The notes: a model not told the origin generated them from the letters alone. A DNA stretch of 48,569 nucleotides from Streptomyces sp. sk2.1 (GCF_008120935.1 NZ_RDBO01000055.1:138516-187084), one strand, 5' to 3'; counted from the stretch's first letter, positions 17,160-26,681 are shown. Numbers and translations are program-made.

Positions 17160-18872
17160 TCAGTTGAGTACGGAGATCTCCGAGATCCCGCCCCGATAGC
17201 CGCCCGTTCCGTCCGCCGGGAGCTCGGTGACATGGATCAGGACGTAGCGGGTCCGTACGGGCTTGTCCAAGGTCTTCTTCAGCTCGTTCCCCGCCGTTTC
17301 GAGTTCCGTGAGGCGCTGCGGGAAGTCCGAGAGCGACGACGGGGCGGAGGCATCCGCACCGGCCGCGAGAACCTCGATCTTCTGTCCGCTGCGGTACATG
17401 CCGATCTCGAGGCCGGAGACGTCCTGGACGCTGCCCAGATCGACGACTATGCCGCTGCCGTCCCTGCGGGGCGCGAGATTGCCGAAGTTCGCGTACCCCT
17501 TGTAGCGGGGGGTGACCCAGGCGGTGCTCGCGTCACCGTCGATGCTCTTCGGCACGTCCTCCTGCTTGATGCCCGAGCCGCTGGGCATGAATTCCGTCGC
17601 GCCGTTGATCCGCAGCGGCTTGAGCGGGGCCGGTGCCTTGTCGTCGCCGTCCTTTGGAGTGGTCTGCGTGGTCTCCTCGGGCTCCGAGCCCTTGAGACGG
17701 TCGATGAGCGTTTCGGCGAGCTGCCAGCTGCCGAGGCCCAGCGCGACGATGAGCAGCGCGGAAACGGCCCACTTGAGGACCTTGCCGGTGCGGCTCTGGA
17801 GCGGGGCCGGCGGCACGGCGACCACGGGCTGCGTGGGAACGGGCCCGCTCGGCGGGCGGCCGTAGGAGCCCTGCTGGTAGGTCGTGCGCTGGTACTCGGG
17901 CGGTGCCGTGAAGGCGGGCTCCGGCGGACGGATGCGGGGCATCGCGGCCACGGCCTTGGCCAGCTCGTCCGGCGTGGTGCACGGCTGTTCCTGCCGGGAG
18001 GCGGTGGCGCCGTCGTTGGCCAGCGCGCGCATGGCGATCTCGGAAAGGCCGCGGTGGACACCGGCCCGCACCTGGTCGGGGGCGATCAGCCCCACTCCCT
18101 TGGGGAGCCCCGTGAGGCCGTACGCGTCGTTCTCGTACGGCCAGCGCTGGGTCAGCGCGGCGTAGAGAAGGGCGCCGATCGCCTCGGTGTCCGCACGCTG
18201 CGGGCCCTCGGAGGTGATGCCCCGCAGGGCGGCGTTCACCGCGAGACCGCGGATCCGGTACTGCCCGGTCGAGCTGCGCAGCACCGCACCCGGGGTGAGC
18301 CGCAGATGCGCGAGCCCTTCCCGGTGTGCGGCGGCCATGGCCTGGGAGACCTGGCTGACGAGCTGGTACGCGTCGTGCGCGTCCATCGGTCCCGAGGCCA
18401 GCAGGGAGGTGAGCTCGGTGGCGTCGGGGAGCCATTCGTGGACGACGTAGACGAGGTCGTCCTCCTCCACCGCGTCGAGCACCTGCACGAAGCGCGGGTC
18501 GCCGAGCAGGGCGGAGGACCGGGCCGCGGCCAGCACGGAACGGGCGCGGGGATGGTCGGCGGGGAGCAGATGGACGCCCACCGCGCGGCGCAGTTTCTCG
18601 TCCACGGCCCGCCAGCTGCTGAATCCGTCCAGACGGGTGACGCATTCCTCGAGCCGGTAGCGTCTGGCAAGTTTGTGGCCGCTGTGCAGATCAGGGGTCG
18701 GCAGGGTGGGCCTGGAGCCGATGCGCTCGCCGTCCGTCCCCTGTGGTTCCGAGCTCGTCTTGTCCTGAGCTTCTGCCGTCCCGTCGGCCGTGGCCTCGTC
18801 CGCCTTGGCGGTCAGCGGCTCGTCGCCGCTGTTGTCGGCCACGTCGACGGCAGCCGTGCTACGTTCCGCCAC
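17160..18872 (-). CDS. Membrane pseudokinase (MviN-associated kinase-like protein)
   Basis: 570 aa. A Ser/Thr-kinase-like domain (about 65-300, from HKLARRYRLEECVTRLDGFSSW) lacks the expected catalytic residues. The VAIK lysine region reads AVGVHLLPAD, the HRD loop reads LAHLRLTPGAVL, and no DFG is present (RIRGLAVNAALRG). A Pro-rich linker, one membrane segment near 366-386 (VLKWAVSALLIVALGLGSW) and a C-terminal extracellular domain follow. The last has FMPSGSG, DGDASTAW and IVVDLGSV, which suggest a discoidin-like sugar-binding fold. In M. tuberculosis the equivalent pseudokinase is fused to MviN/MurJ (Rv3910) and recruits FhaA; here it is a separate gene just downstream of murJ. Confidence 0.85.
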   Translation of the reverse strand: MAERSTAAVDVADNSGDEPLTAKADEATADGTAEAQDKTSSEPQGTDGERIGSRPTLPTPDLHSGHKLARRYRLEECVTRLDGFSSWRAVDEKLRRAVGVHLLPADHPRARSVLAAARSSALLGDPRFVQVLDAVEEDDLVYVVHEWLPDATELTSLLASGPMDAHDAYQLVSQVSQAMAAAHREGLAHLRLTPGAVLRSSTGQYRIRGLAVNAALRGITSEGPQRADTEAIGALLYAALTQRWPYENDAYGLTGLPKGVGLIAPDQVRAGVHRGLSEIAMRALANDGATASRQEQPCTTPDELAKAVAAMPRIRPPEPAFTAPPEYQRTTYQQGSYGRPPSGPVPTQPVVAVPPAPLQSRTGKVLKWAVSALLIVALGLGSWQLAETLIDRLKGSEPEETTQTTPKDGDDKAPAPLKPLRINGATEFMPSGSGIKQEDVPKSIDGDASTAWVTPRYKGYANFGNLAPRRDGSGIVVDLGSVQDVSGLEIGMYRSGQKIEVLAAGADASAPSSLSDFPQRLTELETAGNELKKTLDKPVRTRYVLIHVTELPADGTGGYRGGISEISVLN

Positions 18873-18999
18873 CGTCGTTCCTGCCTCCCCATCCGTTGCG
18901 CGATGCCAGCCAGCTCTGCACAGTCACGCCAATTGTGCCCACACTCCGGCGCTATGCACGACACGCAAGGGGCAGGGATGGTTGTGCGGCCGGTGGACG

Positions 19000-21159
19000 T
19001 CAGCGTCCGAGACGTCCTCGAACCATGCCGACCATGCCGTTGATCTCCTCGATCCGCATGCGCTTGGCGGCGACGAAGAAGACGCCCAGCAGTACGGCCC
19101 CGCCGCAGATCAGCGCGACGAGCGAGCCGAAGGCACCTTCGCCCAGGCCCAGGAGCACGGCGAAGCCCACGCCTCCGCCGAGCACCGCCGCCGGGACGGC
19201 GGCCATGCACAGCCTGGCGTAGGTGCGCACGACGTGGGCTCCGTCCAGGTCCCCGCCCAGACGGTTGCGCAGCCGCCGCCAGGCGATGCCCACACCGACG
19301 GCGTAGGCGAGTCCGTACGAGGCGGCCATGCCGACCACGGCCCATTCGGCGGGCAGCACCACGTAGCAGAGGGCCGACGCGGCGGCGTTGACCGCGGCGA
19401 CGATGACCGTGTTGTAGAAGGGGGTGCGGGTGTCCTCGTAGGCGTAGAAGCCGCGCAGCACCACGTACTGCACGGAGTACGGGATCAGGCCGAGGCCGAA
19501 GGCCATGAGGATGTAACCCATCGACCGGGCCGCCTCGGTTCCGGCGGAGGAGTACATCAGGGTGCACATCGGCAGGCCGAGGGCGAGGAACATGAAGGCC
19601 ACCGGCACGATCGCGACGGCCGAGTTCCGCAGACCCTGCGAGATGTCGTCCCGGACGGCACCCGGGTCGTTGTCGTGGGCGGCGCGGGAGATGCGGGGCA
19701 GCAGGGCCGCCATGACGGACACGGTGATGATCGCCTGCGGCATGCCCCAGATGAGCTGGGCGTTGGAGTAGCCGAGGAATCCGGCGCCGTCCTTGCCGGA
19801 CAGCTTGCCCGCCGAGGTCGCGAGCTGGGTGACGACGATCACGCCCGCCTGGTTCGCCAGGACGAACAGGACGGTCCACTTGGCCAGCTTGATCGTCTTG
19901 CCGAGGCCGTGTCCCTTCCAGTCGAAGCGCGGACGGAAACGGAATCCCGCCTCGCGCAGGTACGGGATCATGGCCAGGGCCTGCACGACGAGACCGAGCA
20001 GTGTGCCGATGCCGAGGAGCCGGACGCCCTCCGCCGGAATCGTCTCGACACCCATCCGGGACTCGGCGGACGTGCCGTAGACCCAGATGAACATGCCGAA
20101 CGTGAAGATCATGACGATGTTGTTGAGGACCGGGGTCCACATCATCGCGCCGAACTTGCCGCGGGCGTTGAGGATCTGGCCCATCACGACGTGCACGCCC
20201 ATGAAGAAGATGGTCGGCAGGCAGTACCGGGCGAAGGTCACGGCGACGCTGTTGGCCGCCGCGTCCTGGGCGATCGTCGGCGACATCATGTGGATCAGCC
20301 ATGGGGCGGCGAAGACCGCAATCGCGACGATCACGCCGAGCGCGACCATCACGAGGGTCAGCAGCCGGTTGGCATAGGCCTCGCCACCGTCCTCGTCGTC
20401 CTTCATGGAGCGGACGAGCTGGGGCACGAAGACCGAGTTGAGACCGCCGCCCACGGTGAGGATGTAGATCATCGTGGGCAGGGTGTACGCGATGGTGAAG
20501 CTGTCGCCGAGCAGGGCCGCACCGAGCGCGGCGGTGATCACGAGGCTGCGGACGAACCCCGTCAGGCGGGACACCAGGGTGCCGGCCGCCATCAGGGCGC
20601 TGGACTTCAGCAGCCCGGAGACCCGGCCGCCGGACTTCGGCGGAGCGGCCGCCGGAGCCGGTTCGGGCGCCGCGGGGGCGGGTGCCGCGCCGGACGGGCC
20701 CTCCTGGTCCCGGAAGAGGTGTGCGAAGGCGTCGGGCTGCTCCTCGTCCCGGGACGCCTGGCTGACGAGGTCGTCCACCCCGACGAACTGAGTGGTCGCC
20801 GCGTTGTCGCCGTACGGCAGGTGCCGCGACGGGCCGTCGGGCTCGGGAGGCGGGGTCTGTGCCCAGATGCGCGGGTCGGGCGGGTACTGCGCCGCGGGCG
20901 GCTGCTGGTAGAGCGGATGGGGCTGCTGGTAGGTGCCCGGGGGCGGCGGTGGGTGCGCGGCGCGGTCGTACAGAGCCTCGGTCACCGGGTCCTGGACGGT
21001 CAGGTCCTGGGCGCGGTAGGGGTCGCGGTCGTAGGCGTCCTGGAGGTACGGGTCGGGCGTCGGCGGAACCTGGCCGGGGCCCTGGGGCACCGGAGGCCCG
21101 CCGGAGGGCCCGGCTCCGCCCGCACCCTGACCGCGGTCACCGTCGTACGGCGCGTTCAT
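19000..21159 (-). CDS. murJ: Lipid II flippase MurJ (MviN family)
   Basis: Flips undecaprenyl-linked peptidoglycan precursor across the membrane. The first ~185 of 719 residues are a Pro/Gln/Tyr-rich cytoplasmic region. The MOP-fold membrane domain starts at LLKSSALMAAGTLVSRLTGF, with the family motifs RLTGFVR and later LRGFYAYEDTRTPFYN, and about 14 hydrophobic segments are present. It follows the DUF6049 gene by 49 bases and precedes the pseudokinase gene by 127 bases. The long cytoplasmic N-terminus is typical of actinobacteria and probably a protein-interaction region. Confidence 0.95.
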   Translation of the reverse strand: MNAPYDGDRGQGAGGAGPSGGPPVPQGPGQVPPTPDPYLQDAYDRDPYRAQDLTVQDPVTEALYDRAAHPPPPPGTYQQPHPLYQQPPAAQYPPDPRIWAQTPPPEPDGPSRHLPYGDNAATTQFVGVDDLVSQASRDEEQPDAFAHLFRDQEGPSGAAPAPAAPEPAPAAAPPKSGGRVSGLLKSSALMAAGTLVSRLTGFVRSLVITAALGAALLGDSFTIAYTLPTMIYILTVGGGLNSVFVPQLVRSMKDDEDGGEAYANRLLTLVMVALGVIVAIAVFAAPWLIHMMSPTIAQDAAANSVAVTFARYCLPTIFFMGVHVVMGQILNARGKFGAMMWTPVLNNIVMIFTFGMFIWVYGTSAESRMGVETIPAEGVRLLGIGTLLGLVVQALAMIPYLREAGFRFRPRFDWKGHGLGKTIKLAKWTVLFVLANQAGVIVVTQLATSAGKLSGKDGAGFLGYSNAQLIWGMPQAIITVSVMAALLPRISRAAHDNDPGAVRDDISQGLRNSAVAIVPVAFMFLALGLPMCTLMYSSAGTEAARSMGYILMAFGLGLIPYSVQYVVLRGFYAYEDTRTPFYNTVIVAAVNAAASALCYVVLPAEWAVVGMAASYGLAYAVGVGIAWRRLRNRLGGDLDGAHVVRTYARLCMAAVPAAVLGGGVGFAVLLGLGEGAFGSLVALICGGAVLLGVFFVAAKRMRIEEINGMVGMVRGRLGR

Positions 21160-21208
21160 CGAAACCCCACCTCATCGTCCCCGGCCGACCGGCCACGACA
21201 GACATCGC

Positions 21209-23503
21209 TCAACGTTCCACTTTCTCACCCGGGGCCGAAGGCTCCCCGCTTTCCGGACCGGTGTCCGGCGTCGGGTCACTCGGCTGCTCGGGTTCGCCGC
21301 CACCGTCGTCCGGGCCGTCCGCGTTGACGCGCTTGCGCTGGGTGTACATCCTGACGCCCGCGAGGACCAGGAGCAGCAGCCCTCCGGCGATGACCAGCAG
21401 CACGGTCGGGGTGAGCTCGGAGACCTTCACGGTGAAGGTCATCTCCTCGCCGTACGGTGTGCCGTCCTCCGTGTAGAGCTGTGCCGTCATCCGCACCTGG
21501 CCGTTGATGTTGGCCGCGGCGTCGAACTTCACGGACTGGCTGTGGCCGGGGCCGATGCGGATCGGCTGTTCCGCCACGGCTCCGCCGTCGTTCAGCTTGA
21601 GGCGGGTGGCGTTCTCCGACTTCAGCCGGAGGACCAGGTGGTCCACGCCCTGCAGCAGCCGGTTCTGCACGGTCACGGGGATGGTGGCGCTGCGGCCGGA
21701 CAGGGTGACGTCGGACTTCGTGATGAGCTGGACCTCGTTGATGAGGCCCTGCAGATAGGTGCGGACCGAGTCCCGGTACTGCTGGGCCTCGAGCGGCCGG
21801 CCGCGCCACGACGTCGACATGGAGCGGTTGAGCGCGTTGCCGAAGGGGGTCACGACCCGCTCGGTCTGGGTGAGGATGACCTGGAAGTTGTCCAGCGAGA
21901 CCTGGGTGGACTTGATGTCCTGGAAGGCCTGGGTGGGCAGCTCCTGGCTGCGGAGCTTCTTCGGGTACTTGGAGGCCCCGGGGACGCTCGTCGTGGCGTT
22001 GGTGTCGGGCTTCGCCCCGGCCGCTTCCACGAGCCCGAGCGGCTGCGTCCAGCGCTCGTCGTCGAGCCCGTGCAGAGCGCGGGCCATCGACTGCGCCTGG
22101 GCGACCGTGGGCATCCGCTGCGGTGCGACGACGATGCTCCGCTCCGTGTCGGTGTCCTGCTCGGCCAGTGCGAGGGTCAGCGCGAGGAACTTCTGCACGG
22201 CGAGGGTGGAGTCCTCCGCCTTCGACATGTCGCCCTGGAAGGCCGTGGAGAGCCGGGCGTCGGCGACCACCGCAGTGGTGCCGCCACCGATGGGCCGGGC
22301 TGCGGTCGGGGTGTAGGACAGGTTGCCCGTCTCCTGGAGGCTGTCGCTGCGGGCGATCACCTTGTGGGCGCCGGCCGAGGTGGCGACATCGACGATCGAC
22401 GGGTCGATCGCGCCGTCGACGGGCCAGGCGAAGTCGGTCGACGGTTTCACGTGGAGCACGGTCTGCACCGTCGTCGCCGCCGCCTCCGTGGCGGTCTGGA
22501 GGTGGCTGAGGGTGCCCGAGACGTTCTTGCCGCGGTGTGCGATGGACGCCAGGTCGGGATCGGCGAACGGCAGCGCGACGACCTTTCCGTCCGCCACGGC
22601 GGCTTCGAGGGAGGTGAGCCACTTCTTGGCGACGGCCTGGTTCTTCCCGGCGACGGTGGTGTCACCGGACTTCACGCGGTAGTCCCCCGCCATCGCGTCG
22701 GCGCTGGCCAGCAGGTCCGGGTCGATCACCCAGGTCACCGGCAACCGGCTGCCCAGCGAGACCAGCTGTTCGAGGCGCCCGCCCGGAGCCAGCTCGGTGG
22801 CCAGGCTGTCGTCCGCGAAGACGGGGGTCCGCTGGTCGTCGGTGTCCGTCTCGGCGGTGACATGGGCCGACGCGATGAGCGGCCAGAGGTAGGTGACCTT
22901 GGTCCTGGAGTCGCGCTCCTCCTCCTGCCAGGGCAGGAAGGTCCGCTCGATCCCCAGCACCTGTTCGTACGGGACCCGAGAGGTCTGCCCCGACAGCGAG
23001 ACGCCGAGCTGGTAGACGCCGTCGTCGCCGAGCCCCAGCTTGCCGACCGGGACGGACAGCGTGAAGTCCTGACTGATGCCGGAGGGGAGCTTCGCGAACT
23101 TCACCGTGTACTTGCCGCCGAGCGGGGCGGGGTCGCTGCCGAGCACGAAGTCGGTGCGTTTGGCGGCGGCGTCGATCGCCGTCCTGCTGGGGAGCTTCGA
23201 ACCCACCCGCAGATCGACCGTGGCCCGGGTGATCGCTTCCTTGCCCCGGTTGGTCACCGTGCCGGAGATGGTCAGGGTGTCCCCCTTGACCGGGGCGCTC
23301 GGGGCCACCCCGTCCAGGGACACGTCGACCGTCCGGGATCCGGTGGGGGCCTTGCCGATCTCGCCCGCCCGCGCCGCGGGCGCGGCCGGACCGGCCAGCA
23401 GTCCCGCGACGAGCGGCACGCCGATCATCAGGGCTGCGGTGCGCCGCAACCACCGGCGGGCAGGAGAGGTACCGATCCCCTGGATGTCTGCCGGCTCGGC
23501 CAC
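21209..23503 (-). CDS. DUF6049 family secreted, membrane-anchored protein
   Basis: 764 aa from a GTG start. A signal peptide is visible (RRWLRRTAALMIGVPLVAGL ... APAARA). A large extracellular region with beta-rich, CARDB-like stretches (for example LTISGTVTNRGKEAITRA) follows. One membrane segment (LLVIAGGLLLLVLAGVRMY) lies close to the C-terminus, with a short acidic cytoplasmic tail. It corresponds to Rv3909, encoded next to murJ in actinobacteria. Function is not established; position and topology suggest a cell-envelope role linked to MurJ. It is divergent from pcnA with a 184-base gap. Confidence 0.85.
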   Translation of the reverse strand: MAEPADIQGIGTSPARRWLRRTAALMIGVPLVAGLLAGPAAPAARAGEIGKAPTGSRTVDVSLDGVAPSAPVKGDTLTISGTVTNRGKEAITRATVDLRVGSKLPSRTAIDAAAKRTDFVLGSDPAPLGGKYTVKFAKLPSGISQDFTLSVPVGKLGLGDDGVYQLGVSLSGQTSRVPYEQVLGIERTFLPWQEEERDSRTKVTYLWPLIASAHVTAETDTDDQRTPVFADDSLATELAPGGRLEQLVSLGSRLPVTWVIDPDLLASADAMAGDYRVKSGDTTVAGKNQAVAKKWLTSLEAAVADGKVVALPFADPDLASIAHRGKNVSGTLSHLQTATEAAATTVQTVLHVKPSTDFAWPVDGAIDPSIVDVATSAGAHKVIARSDSLQETGNLSYTPTAARPIGGGTTAVVADARLSTAFQGDMSKAEDSTLAVQKFLALTLALAEQDTDTERSIVVAPQRMPTVAQAQSMARALHGLDDERWTQPLGLVEAAGAKPDTNATTSVPGASKYPKKLRSQELPTQAFQDIKSTQVSLDNFQVILTQTERVVTPFGNALNRSMSTSWRGRPLEAQQYRDSVRTYLQGLINEVQLITKSDVTLSGRSATIPVTVQNRLLQGVDHLVLRLKSENATRLKLNDGGAVAEQPIRIGPGHSQSVKFDAAANINGQVRMTAQLYTEDGTPYGEEMTFTVKVSELTPTVLLVIAGGLLLLVLAGVRMYTQRKRVNADGPDDGGGEPEQPSDPTPDTGPESGEPSAPGEKVER

Positions 23504-23687
23504 GCGCTTACCCGTCCCTCGTCGTCGTCAGCTGGTGTCGATGGTTGTCGGTTGCTGCGTCCAGGCATGGTAACGATGTGCGCGGGTGCCCGTGGCCGGG
23601 GAGTGCACTACAAGATCGGGAAGAGCCCCGCGGGGTGTGACGAAACCAGGACGACCGGGCCGGTCCGGGCACGTACCCTTTTCTGTT

Positions 23688-25130
23688 GTGTCGAACGCCA
23701 ATGAAGACAGCTCCCGTGCCCTGACCCAGGTGCAGCACCGCGCAGTCAGCGAACTGCTGCGGGTCTCCCCGGTCGCCGACGACCTCGCCCGCCGTTTCCA
23801 GGACGCCGGCTTCAGCCTGGCGCTGGTCGGCGGTTCGGTCCGGGACGCACTTCTCGGCCGGCTCGGGAACGACCTGGACTTCACGACCGATGCCCGCCCC
23901 GAGGCCGTGCTGAAGATCGTCCGGCCGTGGGCCGACTCGGTGTGGGAGGTCGGGATCGCCTTCGGCACGGTGGGCGCCCAGAAGGACGGCTACCAGATCG
24001 AGGTCACCACCTACAGGTCGGAGGCGTACGACAGGACCTCGCGCAAGCCCGAGGTGTCCTACGGCGACTCCATCGAGGCCGACCTCGTCCGCCGCGACTT
24101 CACGGTCAACGCGATGGCCGTCGCGCTCCCGCAGAAGCACTTCATCGACCCCCACGGCGGTCTGGAGGACCTGGCGGAGCGCGTCCTGCGCACCCCGGGA
24201 ACGCCCGAGGAATCGTTCTCCGACGACCCGCTGCGCATGCTGCGCGCCGCTCGTTTCGCCGCCCAGCTGGACTTCGACGTTGCTCCGGATGTCGTCACCG
24301 CGATGACGGAGATGTCCGGGCGCATCGAGATCGTCTCCGCCGAGCGGGTCAGGGAGGAGCTCAACAAGCTCCTGCTCTCCGCCCACCCCCGCAAGGGGCT
24401 CGGGCTGCTCGTCGGCACGGGGCTGGCGCAGCAGGTGCTGCCGGAGCTCCCCGCGCTGCGTCTGGAGAGTGACGAGCATCACCGTCACAAGGACGTCTAC
24501 GAGCACTCTCTGACCGTCCTGGAGCAGGCGATCGACCTGGAGAAGGACGGCCCGGACCTGACTCTGCGCCTGGCAGCTCTCCTCCATGACATCGGCAAGC
24601 CGAGGACGCGACGCTTCGAGAAGGACGGCCGCGTCTCGTTCCACCATCACGAGGTGGTGGGCGCCAAGATGGTCAAGAAGCGGATGACGGCGCTCAAGTA
24701 CTCCAACGACATGGTCAAGGACGTCTCGAAGCTGGTGGAGCTCCATCTGCGCTTCCACGGCTACGGAGACGGCGAATGGACCGACTCCGCGGTCCGGCGG
24801 TACGTGCGCGATGCCGGCCCCCTGCTGGAACGTCTGCACAAGCTGACCCGTTCGGACTGCACCACGCGGAACAAGCGCAAGGCCGCTGCCCTCTCGCGGA
24901 CCTACGACGGTCTTGAGGAGCGCATTGCCCAGTTGCAGGAGCAGGAGGAGCTGGATGCCATCCGCCCCGACCTCGACGGCAACGAGATCATGAAGATTCT
25001 GGGTGTCGGCCCCGGGCCGGTGATCGGCAAGGCGTACGCGTTCCTGCTGGAGCTGCGGCTGGAGCATGGGCCGATGGAGCATGAGGCGGCGGTCGGGAAG
25101 CTCAAGGAGTGGTGGGCCGCGCAGGGCTGA
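23688..25130 (+). CDS. pcnA: CCA tRNA nucleotidyltransferase / PcnA-type polymerase with HD domain
   Basis: 480 aa. The nucleotidyltransferase head has LVGGSVRDALLGRLGNDLDF, including the metal-binding DLD. RRDFTVNAMAV and PLRMLRAARF follow, all class II signatures, and the C-terminal half has an HD phosphohydrolase motif (LLHDIGKPRTRR). In Streptomyces this enzyme adds the CCA end to tRNAs. The GTG at 23688 is the only sensible in-frame start; the ATG seen 13 bases later is out of frame. It sits 49 bases before a large parS palindrome. It corresponds to Rv3907c. Confidence 0.93.
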   Translation: MSNANEDSSRALTQVQHRAVSELLRVSPVADDLARRFQDAGFSLALVGGSVRDALLGRLGNDLDFTTDARPEAVLKIVRPWADSVWEVGIAFGTVGAQKDGYQIEVTTYRSEAYDRTSRKPEVSYGDSIEADLVRRDFTVNAMAVALPQKHFIDPHGGLEDLAERVLRTPGTPEESFSDDPLRMLRAARFAAQLDFDVAPDVVTAMTEMSGRIEIVSAERVREELNKLLLSAHPRKGLGLLVGTGLAQQVLPELPALRLESDEHHRHKDVYEHSLTVLEQAIDLEKDGPDLTLRLAALLHDIGKPRTRRFEKDGRVSFHHHEVVGAKMVKKRMTALKYSNDMVKDVSKLVELHLRFHGYGDGEWTDSAVRRYVRDAGPLLERLHKLTRSDCTTRNKRKAAALSRTYDGLEERIAQLQEQEELDAIRPDLDGNEIMKILGVGPGPVIGKAYAFLLELRLEHGPMEHEAAVGKLKEWWAAQG

Positions 25131-25179
25131 GAGCTCCTGGTCTCCGGGGTGGAGTGACGAGGGGGCGACGTGCGGTCAT

Positions 25180-25193
25180 GTTTCACGTGAAAC
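25180..25193. promoter_or_regulatory. parS site 5, centre of a 30-base perfect palindrome
   Basis: Exact GTTTCACGTGAAAC. The symmetry extends perfectly to 25172-25201, 15 bases each side. It is just after pcnA and could also act as its terminator, as no other hairpin is nearby. Confidence 0.94.
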
Positions 25194-25308
25194 ATGACCG
25201 CGCTCTTGGTTCCGCGCCCCTGGCCCGTTGAACCTGTGGCCCGGGCACCGCATGCCTGGATCACAGGTGCCGGGTGTCAGGCATGGACTTCCGTTCGACG
25301 GGGGCGAT

Positions 25309-25322
25309 GTTTCACGTGAAAC
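25309..25322. promoter_or_regulatory. parS site 6
   Basis: Exact GTTTCACGTGAAAC at the centre of a 20-base palindrome (25306-25325), which reaches two bases into the stop codon of the MFS gene. Confidence 0.94.
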
Positions 25323-25323
25323 A

Positions 25324-26637
25324 TCAGCCCGCCTCCTTCCGCCCCGGAGACCGGAGTGCCGTACTGGTGGCGCGGCTCCACCGGAACATCGCCGCGGCGA
25401 CGGCCGCGTAGAGGATGGCCACTCCGATCACCACCACGGGAGACCGTCCGTCGGGCGGCAGCGTCACGGCGGCGACCGCGGCGGCCCCCACGAAGGCGAC
25501 GTTGAAGAGCACGTCGTAGAGGGAGAAGACCCGGCCTCGGTAGGAGTCGTCCACCGAGGTCTGCACCACCGTGTCCGTCGCGATCTTCGAGCCCTGGGTG
25601 ACCAGCCCGAGAACGAACGCCGCGACCAGCATCGGGGCGGGGACGAACCACAGGCCCAGCGCGGGTACGAGGGCGGCGGCCGTCGCCGCGCACACCGCCG
25701 TCCAGCCGAACCGTCCGAACCGGCCCACCGCCCAGGGGGACAGCACGGCTGCCGCGAAGAACCCCGCACCGGAGGCGCCCACCGCCAGTCCGAGAAGGGC
25801 CAGCCCCTCGGAATCGGTACCGGCCCAGGCGTACCGGCAGAGCATCAGCACCGTCACGGTCAGGGCCCCGTAGCAGAAGCGGATCACGGCCATGGCGGCC
25901 AGCGCCCGCCCGGCCGGCTTCCGCTCCGCCAGGTGACGCAGACCGTCGACGAGGCCCCGTGCGGTGATTGCCAGGGCCGCTCCCAGCCGGGCGCGGCGCT
26001 CTTCCCGGTCCGGTCCGAGCAACCGGATGCCGAGCGTCAGGGAGGCCAGGGCCGAGGAGAGGTAGAGCAGCGCGGCCAGCAGCACCACCGCGGCGTCGGA
26101 GTCCGAGACCAGCAGCCGCACGACGAAGGCGAGACCGCCGCCGGCCGTGGCGGCGAGCGTTCCGGCGGTGGGCGAGAGCGAGTTGGCCAGCACCAGTCGG
26201 TCGTCGTCGACCACTCGTGGCAGCGCCGCCGAGAGACCGGCCAGTACGAAGCGGTTCACCGCGGTGACGCACAGGGCCGAGGTGTAGAAGAGCCATTCGG
26301 GCGCGGAGCCGAGGATCAGGAGCGCGGTGCAGCAGGCGAGTGCGGCGCGCAGCAGGTTCCCGTACAGGAAGACCTGGCGGCGCGACCAGCGGTCCAGCAG
26401 GACGCCGGCGAAGGGGCCGATGAGCGAGTACGGCAGCAGCAGAACGGCCATCGCCGAGGCGATGGCACCGGCCGAGGCCTGTTTCTCCGGGGAGAAGACG
26501 ACGTGTGCCGCCAGCGCCACCTGGTAGACACCGTCGGCGGACTGGGAGAGGAGTCGTACGGCGAGCAGGCGACGGAAGTTCCGAAGGCGCAGAAGAACGC
26601 GCAGATCACCGACGACGGCCATGCGATCAAGAGTCAC
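25324..26637 (-). CDS. MFS transporter
   Basis: 437-aa polytopic membrane protein with about 12 hydrophobic segments. It starts VTLDRMAVVGDLRVLLRLRNFRRLLAVRLLSQ. The cytoplasmic loop after TM2 reads GVLLDRWSRRQVF, the MFS motif A region (G-x-x-x-D-R-x-x-R-R). The substrate is unknown. Start is either GTG 26637 or ATG 26622; neither has a ribosome binding site. A strong terminator ends only three bases before the GTG, so the promoter must overlap the hairpin or the gene depends on read-through from ino1. Confidence 0.88.
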   Translation of the reverse strand: MTLDRMAVVGDLRVLLRLRNFRRLLAVRLLSQSADGVYQVALAAHVVFSPEKQASAGAIASAMAVLLLPYSLIGPFAGVLLDRWSRRQVFLYGNLLRAALACCTALLILGSAPEWLFYTSALCVTAVNRFVLAGLSAALPRVVDDDRLVLANSLSPTAGTLAATAGGGLAFVVRLLVSDSDAAVVLLAALLYLSSALASLTLGIRLLGPDREERRARLGAALAITARGLVDGLRHLAERKPAGRALAAMAVIRFCYGALTVTVLMLCRYAWAGTDSEGLALLGLAVGASGAGFFAAAVLSPWAVGRFGRFGWTAVCAATAAALVPALGLWFVPAPMLVAAFVLGLVTQGSKIATDTVVQTSVDDSYRGRVFSLYDVLFNVAFVGAAAVAAVTLPPDGRSPVVVIGVAILYAAVAAAMFRWSRATSTALRSPGRKEAG

Positions 26638-26640
26638 ATA

Positions 26641-26681
26641 CGTCGAGGGCCCCCGGGCGGATTGCCCGGGGGCCCTCGACG
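26641..26681 (-). terminator. Terminator after ino1
   Basis: Perfect 18-base arms (CGTCGAGGGCCCCCGGGC and its complement) with a 5-base loop at 26659-26663. It lies 65 bases past the inositol-phosphate synthase stop and 3 bases before the MFS GTG. There is no T-run. Confidence 0.85.

Noticed and set aside
18790..21327. 845-codon open frame on the plus strand
   Set aside because: Antisense shadow of murJ; composition is His/Glu/Gly-rich with no domain.
22444..22457. parS-like GTTTCACGTGGAGC
   Set aside because: Two mismatches in the right half-site; inside the DUF6049 gene where the sequence is explained by coding. All nine accepted sites are exact.
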